Below, piece after piece: positions 1 to 3,067 of a DNA stretch of 5,997 nt. Positions within the stretch are counted from its first letter, which is position 1; each line of letters begins with the position of its first letter. Position numbers and translations under genes: made by a program. The DNA is taken from positions 1 to 5,997 of the forward strand of contig CANQZL010000099.1 in NCBI GenBank assembly GCA_947628325.1, written 5' to 3'. This DNA is from an uncultured Bacilli bacterium. Lineage in GTDB: Bacteria > Bacillota_I > Bacilli_A > RF39 > UBA660. The notes below the pieces were generated by a model. The model was given only the letters and a program-made list of their open reading frames with translations, searched no databases and was not told the DNA's origin.

Positions 1-35
1 AAAAAGTGCATTTTCTTTTATAATTGCACTTTTTT
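1..35 (+). terminator. Hairpin with T-run, probable intrinsic terminator of the gene left of the window
   Basis: Bases 1-10 (AAAAAGTGCA) and 25-34 (TGCACTTTTT) are perfect reverse complements. They form a 10-bp stem around a 14-base loop, and the 3' arm ends in a run of six T at 30-35. The A-rich 5' arm and T-rich 3' arm would let it act on both strands. The loop is long and the GC part of the stem is only GTGC, so it is a weak-looking terminator. The gene it would serve lies outside the window. Confidence 0.6.
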
Positions 36-62
36 ATACCTATTGCACTTAATTGTGCACTT
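4..62. repeat. Cluster of TGCACTT repeats, direct and inverted
   Basis: TGCACTT occurs three times in direct orientation (25-31, 44-50, 56-62) and once inverted as AAGTGCA (4-10). The first two direct copies share the longer ATTGCACTT (23-31, 42-50), and the third is ATTGTGCACTT (52-62). TGCAC (44-48) and GTGCA (55-59) can form a second small hairpin, and GTGCAC (55-60) is itself a palindrome. The inverted copy could pair with any of the three direct ones, giving alternative hairpins. The cluster may be a duplicated terminator or a set of protein-binding sites; the sequence does not decide. Confidence 0.5.
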
Positions 63-66
63 TAGA

Positions 67-98
67 TTGATTTAACGGATAAAATTATTATATATATT
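67..98 (+). promoter_or_regulatory. Weak candidate promoter for the small membrane protein gene
   Basis: TTGATT (67-72) lies 18 bases before TATATA (91-96), which would give a leader of roughly 35 bases ahead of the gene at 140. An alternative -10 is TAAAAT at 114-119 with an upstream TG at 111-112 (extended -10). Transcription from that one would start almost on the ribosome-binding site, and it has no good -35. The region is so AT-rich that chance matches are expected. Confidence 0.3.
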
Positions 99-124
99 AA
101 AATTAAAATATGTTAAAATAGTAA

Positions 125-142
125 TAGGAGTTGATATCTATG
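125..142 (+). promoter_or_regulatory. Ribosome-binding site that fixes the start of the small membrane protein
   Basis: TAGGAG (125-130) ends nine bases before the ATG at 140-142, which is normal Shine-Dalgarno spacing. An in-frame TTG at 131 directly abuts the GGAG and cannot be served by it, so the ATG at 140 is the better start. Confidence 0.8.
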
Positions 143-433
143 TATGATAAATTATCTAAAAGTGAAAAGAAAAAAATAGATGTAGAGTATCGTCGAACTG
201 CTAAAGGTATTAAATTATGTCCTGTTTTAGATAGATTAATTATCGAAGGTATTGCCTGTTTATTATTTGCCATAGGTATCACAATAGGAATAATTTATTT
301 TGAATTTTCTAAATGGTATTTCATAGTAGTTGGCTTATTAGTAGTATCAGGTATAGTTTTTTTAATAGTTCAGCATAATATAAGAAAAAAAGAGTATAAT
401 AAATTTATAAGTAGTAAAAAAAAGAGAAAATAA
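140..433 (+). CDS. Small two-helix membrane protein, function unknown
   Basis: I do not recognise a family for this 97-residue protein. It has a charged, Lys-rich N-terminus (residues 1-32, with KSEKKK and YRR). Two hydrophobic stretches follow, at about residues 33-54 and 60-78, separated by a very short loop (EFSKW). The C-terminus is strongly basic and ends in SSKKKRK. By the positive-inside rule this is a helical hairpin with both ends in the cytoplasm and almost nothing outside. There is no signal peptide cleavage site or lipobox. A single Cys in each of the first soluble part and the first helix (C27, C40) is not a recognisable metal site. The gene stands alone: the tRNA unit with its own promoter begins right after its TAA stop. 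No terminator is visible between them, so transcripts may run on into the tRNA. The length, composition and good ribosome-binding site support a real gene; the function is open. Confidence 0.8.
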   Translation: MYDKLSKSEKKKIDVEYRRTAKGIKLCPVLDRLIIEGIACLLFAIGITIGIIYFEFSKWYFIVVGLLVVSGIVFLIVQHNIRKKEYNKFISSKKKRK

Positions 434-434
434 G

Positions 435-463
435 TTGACTAAGAATTAAATATTAGTTATAAT
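435..463 (+). promoter_or_regulatory. Consensus sigma-70/SigA-type promoter of tRNA-Ser
   Basis: TTGACT (-35, 435-440) and TATAAT (-10, 458-463) are separated by exactly 17 bases, close to the ideal housekeeping promoter. Transcription should start near 470, about 14 bases before the mature 5' end of the tRNA, which leaves a short leader for RNase P to remove. It begins two bases after the stop codon of the preceding gene. Confidence 0.9.
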
Positions 464-483
464 TTATTTGTTACCTTGGTAAT

Positions 484-574
484 GGAGCAGTACTCAAGAG
501 GCTGAAGAGGCGCCCCTGCTAAGGGTGTAGGTCGGGTAACTGGCGCGAGGGTTCGAATCTCTCCTGCTCCGCCA
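484..574 (+). tRNA. tRNA-Ser(GCU), CCA encoded
   Basis: This is a class II tRNA with all arms visible. The acceptor GGAGCAG (484-490) pairs with CTGCTCC (564-570), followed by discriminator G571 and an encoded CCA (572-574). The D stem is CTC/GAG (493-495, 507-509) with GG at 500-501. The anticodon stem is CGCCC/GGGTG (511-515, 523-527), and its loop CTGCTAA carries anticodon GCT at 518-520, which reads AGC and AGU serine codons. The long variable arm typical of Ser tRNAs has a stem at 531-535/540-544 with a GTAA loop. The T arm has loop TTCGAAT (552-558) and a stem with one G-T pair. It closely matches the Bacillus tRNA-Ser(GCU) pattern from memory. It is transcribed as a single-gene unit with its own promoter and terminator. 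Confidence 0.98.
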
Positions 575-585
575 TATAGAAATTT

Positions 586-609
586 AAGTCCCCTAAGAGG
601 GCTTTTTTT
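586..609 (+). terminator. Intrinsic terminator of the tRNA-Ser unit
   Basis: AAGTCC (586-591) pairs with GGGCTT (599-604) with one G-T pair around a 7-base loop, followed by T's through 609. It lies 11 bases after the tRNA CCA end and closes the tRNA transcript before the NlpC/P60 gene. Confidence 0.85.
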
Positions 610-656
610 AATACAAAAATTTATTACTATCATAAAATTATATAAAGGATGATTAT

Positions 657-1367
657 ATGGAAGATAATATTATTATGAAAAGAAAGTACTTAAAAAAGGG
701 CTATAATGTAAAAAAATATGAACCCATAATTGAAGACATTGTTGATACAGGCGAACCTTTAAATGAAAAAGTCGCCAACTTAGCTTTATATATGGCCACC
801 GAATTTCCTAAACTATTTTACTTTTGGGGTGGTGGACATGAATATAAAATAGATGAAATAGATAAATTAAAAAGTCTAGATAAAGATTGGTCTAAATTAA
901 CACCTTTAGTATTTGGTGATGAAGCAGGTACTTTAAAACCTAAATCTTTTGATTGTTCTGGTTTTGTTTCATGGTGTATTTTAATGGCTGATACAACTAA
1001 TTCTTTTACTCGAAAATTATTAAAATCTCATAACGATAGTGATGGTTATTTTATACCTGATTCTTCTGAATTAATTTCTTTAGGAAAGTCACATAAAATC
1101 TCTAAACACATTTTAAAAATTGTCAAACGTGGTGACTTTGCTTGGATGCCTGGTCATATAGGAATTATAACTAATATTGATAAAGAAAAGAAAACTATTT
1201 CAATTGCTCATGTTTCATCAGGTGGACAAGGAATGAACTATACAACCATAGACATTACAACCGGTTTAATTATTAAAGATGATCTTGGTAAAATGCCCAA
1301 AAATATCAAAGTACCAAATCGTCTTAATACCAAATATTTTACTCATATAATAAGTGTAAAATATTAA
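657..1367 (+). CDS. NlpC/P60-family cysteine peptidase without an export signal
   Basis: This 236-residue protein has the NlpC/P60 signature. Members normally cut gamma-D-glutamyl-diamino acid or related bonds in peptidoglycan stem peptides. FDCSGFVSW (98-106) holds the catalytic Cys100, and the family's Tyr/Trp-Gly-Gly element appears as FYFWGGG (54-60). RGDFAWMPGHIGIITNI (158-174) holds His167, and IAHVSSGGQG (183-192) offers His185 as the third polar residue. The WGGG-to-DCSG gap is about 38 residues, much longer than the roughly ten usual in the family. The N-terminus (MEDNIIMKRKYLKKGY) is polar, with no signal peptide, lipobox or membrane helix, and I see no SH3 or LysM cell-wall-binding domain. 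This would fit a phage-type endolysin needing a holin, or a protein acting inside the cell on another amide bond. The ATG at 657 is preceded by AAAGGA (644-649) at good spacing; the in-frame ATG at 675 has no such site. No clear own promoter is visible in 610-650. The family is likely; the substrate is unknown. Confidence 0.85.
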   Translation: MEDNIIMKRKYLKKGYNVKKYEPIIEDIVDTGEPLNEKVANLALYMATEFPKLFYFWGGGHEYKIDEIDKLKSLDKDWSKLTPLVFGDEAGTLKPKSFDCSGFVSWCILMADTTNSFTRKLLKSHNDSDGYFIPDSSELISLGKSHKISKHILKIVKRGDFAWMPGHIGIITNIDKEKKTISIAHVSSGGQGMNYTTIDITTGLIIKDDLGKMPKNIKVPNRLNTKYFTHIISVKY

Positions 1368-1378
1368 AATTTAATAAT

Positions 1379-1402
1379 AAAAAAAGAGAAGTTTAACTTC
1401 TC
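1379..1402 (-). terminator. Intrinsic terminator of the minus-strand lipoprotein gene
   Basis: GAGAAGTT (1386-1393) and AACTTCTC (1395-1402) are perfect reverse complements around one central base. In practice this is a 6- to 7-bp stem with a small loop. On the minus strand it is followed by seven T (A at 1379-1385 on the plus strand). The stem starts inside the TGA stop codon (1401-1403). On the plus strand the hairpin is preceded by A's and not followed by a T-run, so it should terminate mainly the minus-strand transcript. Confidence 0.88.
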
Positions 1403-2267
1403 ATCCAAGTAAAATATTTGATAAAGTATTCATAAAATCTCTTGTAATAGTTATATAGTTATCATTATTAGCTCTTTCTTGATCTGTTAAAGTATCCATA
1501 GTATTTATTTCCACAAGAGTTGCTCCATAATTATCTACTATATCCTTAACACTATCTGAAACATTATCTTTATCTTTAACAAAAATATGAGTATAAGTTT
1601 TATTTTTAAAACCATTTTTAATAGATGTAGTAATATTTGTTTCGCTGCTAATATTTATTACATTAAAACCATAGTTTTCTAAAAAACCAAAAGCATCATA
1701 AGCAATTACTATTGTACTTTTGCCTTTATTAATAGCTGCTTTAGCCAAATTTCTTAAATCAGCATCTAATGAAGATAAATCTTCTTCCAATAATGAATAA
1801 TTTTTTTCAATATCTTCAGCAGCATATTTTGATGTACTTAATTCTTTTAAATTATTTTTAACCGTCTCAGCAAGCATTATAAAGTTATTAGGACTTAACC
1901 ATAATTCTTCAATTCCATAACGATATTTTAAACCATATGTTACGTCTAATATCTGAATTCTTTTATTCTTATTAATTAAATTTTTGGCAATTTCTTTTTC
2001 TTCAGTTAAACCATTATAAATAAAAATTGTTGTATTTTTAGCATAATCACTATATTGTTTATCTGTTAATGAGTATTCATTTATATTTGTATCATTTGGA
2101 TAAATACTTTTAAGTTCACTATTACCATATAATCGACTTATTAAAAACTCAATAGGATATATCGTTGTTGTAATATTAGAACCTTCTAACTCATCTCCTT
2201 CAAAACAGCCAGTTGTAAATAACGTAATTAAAATTATAAATAAAATAAAAATAAATTTCTTTCTCAT
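1401..2267 (-). CDS. ZnuA/LraI-like metal ABC transporter substrate-binding lipoprotein with degenerate metal site
   Basis: The 288-residue product begins with a lipoprotein signal: MRKK, a hydrophobic stretch (5-17), and TTGC with lipidated Cys21. It should be anchored on the outer face of the membrane. The mature part follows the cluster A-I (ZnuA/PsaA/TroA) pattern: TTTIYPIEFLISRLYG at 33-48, IFIYNGL at 81-87, ELWLSPNNF at 121-129, a long helix, AYDAFGFLENYG at 189-200, IFVKD at 228-232 and MDTLTDQE near 257-264. In the family, His of DPH-x-YEP, His of DPH-x-WL and His/Glu before the xAF-Y/F motif, plus a late Asp, bind Zn or Mn. Here these positions appear as Asn63, Glu121 and Tyr190; only Asp258 seems kept. 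The His-rich loop of Zn-specific members is also absent, and the whole protein has one His (227). It may bind another ligand or have a structural or adhesin-like role. AAGGAG sits 7 bases before the ATG. No permease or ATPase gene adjoins it. The fold call is by motif reading, not a search. Confidence 0.78.
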   Translation of the reverse strand: MRKKFIFILFIILITLFTTGCFEGDELEGSNITTTIYPIEFLISRLYGNSELKSIYPNDTNINEYSLTDKQYSDYAKNTTIFIYNGLTEEKEIAKNLINKNKRIQILDVTYGLKYRYGIEELWLSPNNFIMLAETVKNNLKELSTSKYAAEDIEKNYSLLEEDLSSLDADLRNLAKAAINKGKSTIVIAYDAFGFLENYGFNVINISSETNITTSIKNGFKNKTYTHIFVKDKDNVSDSVKDIVDNYGATLVEINTMDTLTDQERANNDNYITITRDFMNTLSNILLG

Positions 2268-2274
2268 AATTCTT

Positions 2275-2280
2275 CTCCTT
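2275..2280 (-). promoter_or_regulatory. Strong ribosome-binding site of the lipoprotein gene
   Basis: On the minus strand AAGGAG (2280 down to 2275) lies seven bases before the ATG at 2267-2265. This is a near-perfect anti-16S match and confirms the start, which also places the signal peptide correctly. Confidence 0.85.
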
Positions 2281-2300
2281 ATATTTTCTATAACAAGATA

Positions 2301-2329
2301 ATTTTACTATAAAATATATCTTTTGTAAA
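2301..2329 (-). promoter_or_regulatory. Promoter of the lipoprotein gene
   Basis: On the minus strand TTTACA (2329-2324) and TAAAAT (2306-2301) are 17 bases apart, one mismatch each from the housekeeping consensus. Transcription would start near 2294 and give a leader of about 27 bases carrying the AAGGAG site. No operator-like palindrome, such as a Zur or MntR box, was recognised over it. Confidence 0.65.
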
Positions 2330-2377
2330 TTTGAATTTATTAAATAATGCTTTTAATTCTAGTAAATAGTTATTATT

Positions 2378-2388
2378 TTTGATATAAT
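2378..2388 (+). promoter_or_regulatory. Extended -10 promoter of the rnc-smc operon
   Basis: TATAAT (2383-2388) is a perfect -10, preceded by TGA (2380-2382), which gives the TGN extended -10 form. The -35 region near 2360-2365 (TAGTAA) is poor, as is usual for extended -10 promoters. The predicted start near 2394-2395 lies only about 11 bases before the chosen rnc start codon, so the transcript would have almost no leader. Confidence 0.7.
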
Positions 2389-2395
2389 ACTTTAT

Positions 2396-2408
2396 GGTGA
2401 TAAAGATG
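2396..2408 (+). promoter_or_regulatory. Ribosome-binding site that selects the rnc start at 2406
   Basis: GGTGAT (2396-2401) lies four bases before the ATG at 2406-2408. The in-frame ATG at 2394 and GTG at 2397 have no Shine-Dalgarno site upstream, because the preceding bases are the -10 region. Starting at 2406 also gives the family-typical N-terminus. Confidence 0.7.
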
Positions 2409-3059
2409 GATTTTTTAGAAAAGTTTGGTATAAAAATAAAAGATAAAAATCTCTTATTAAAAGCCCTTACTCATTCTTCATATTCTAATGAACATGATTG
2501 TGAGAACTATGAGAGGTTAGAATTTTTAGGAGATGCAGTTTTACAAATTTTAGTCAGTGATTACTTATATAAAAATTTAGATTTATCTGAAGGTGATATG
2601 AGTAAAACAAGGGCTTCTTATGTTTGTGAAAGTGCATGTGCTAAATATGCCGATGAAATAAATTATAAACCTTATATTAGAGTCGGACATGGTCAAATTA
2701 ATAATATAAATGAAACAATCGTAGCAGATGTTTTTGAAAGTATCATGGGCTGTATTTATTTAGATCAAGGTTTAGAAACAGCTCGTAAATTATTTAATCA
2801 GGTAATTGTTCCTTGTATTAAAAATCATGATATATTTTTAGGTGATTATAAAAGTAGATTACAAGAACTTGTTCAAACGACTAAAAGTTCTTTAGAATAT
2901 CATCTCGTAGGAGAAAGTGGTCCAGCTCACGATAAAAGATTTGATGTTGAAGTAGTAATTGATAACATTGTTTATGGTCGAGGTAGTGGCAAATCAAAGA
3001 AAGAGGCGGAACAAAAAGCAGCTAAAGATGCTTATAATAAACAAGCCAAAATAAGGTGA
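2406..3059 (+). CDS. rnc: Ribonuclease III
   Basis: RNase III is a double-strand-specific endoribonuclease that processes rRNA precursors and structured mRNAs in the cytoplasm as a homodimer. The 217 residues (from the ATG at 2406) match the usual bacterial length and order. The catalytic RNase III domain spans about residues 3-140, with signature ERLEFLGDAVL at 36-46. The acidic metal-binding residues appear intact as Glu39, Asp43, Asp108 and Glu111 (ADVFESIMG). A double-stranded RNA-binding domain follows at about 147-213: the first helix is in DYKSRLQELVQ, then the GPAHDKRFDVEVVI strand region, and a final KSKKEAEQKAAKDA helix whose lysines contact RNA. An upstream in-frame ATG at 2394 would add four residues but sits at the predicted transcription start. 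The TGA stop overlaps the smc ribosome-binding site, so the two genes are cotranscribed and probably translationally coupled. In many Firmicutes rnc follows acpP; here it is preceded by the divergent lipoprotein gene. Confidence 0.97.
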   Translation: MDFLEKFGIKIKDKNLLLKALTHSSYSNEHDCENYERLEFLGDAVLQILVSDYLYKNLDLSEGDMSKTRASYVCESACAKYADEINYKPYIRVGHGQINNINETIVADVFESIMGCIYLDQGLETARKLFNQVIVPCIKNHDIFLGDYKSRLQELVQTTKSSLEYHLVGESGPAHDKRFDVEVVIDNIVYGRGSGKSKKEAEQKAAKDAYNKQAKIR

Positions 3060-3067
3060 TTTAGATG
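3053..3067 (+). promoter_or_regulatory. smc ribosome-binding site overlapping the rnc stop
   Basis: AAGGTGAT (3053-3060) includes the TGA stop of rnc (3057-3059) and lies four bases before the smc ATG at 3065. Ribosomes ending rnc stand on the smc initiation site, the usual arrangement for translational coupling. Confidence 0.85.

Noticed and set aside
131..139. TTG at 131 as an alternative start of the small membrane protein
   Set aside because: It directly follows the GGAG site, leaving no spacing for initiation, whereas the ATG at 140 is ideally placed.
484..656. tRNA-Ser as an attachment site of an integrated element carrying the NlpC/P60 gene
   Set aside because: I found no second copy of the tRNA 3' end elsewhere in the window and no integrase or phage genes, so there is no support beyond proximity.
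610..656. A separate promoter for the NlpC/P60 gene, such as TAAAAT at 633-638
   Set aside because: No acceptable -35 lies at the right distance, and the stretch is too AT-rich for a -10-like match alone to be meaningful.
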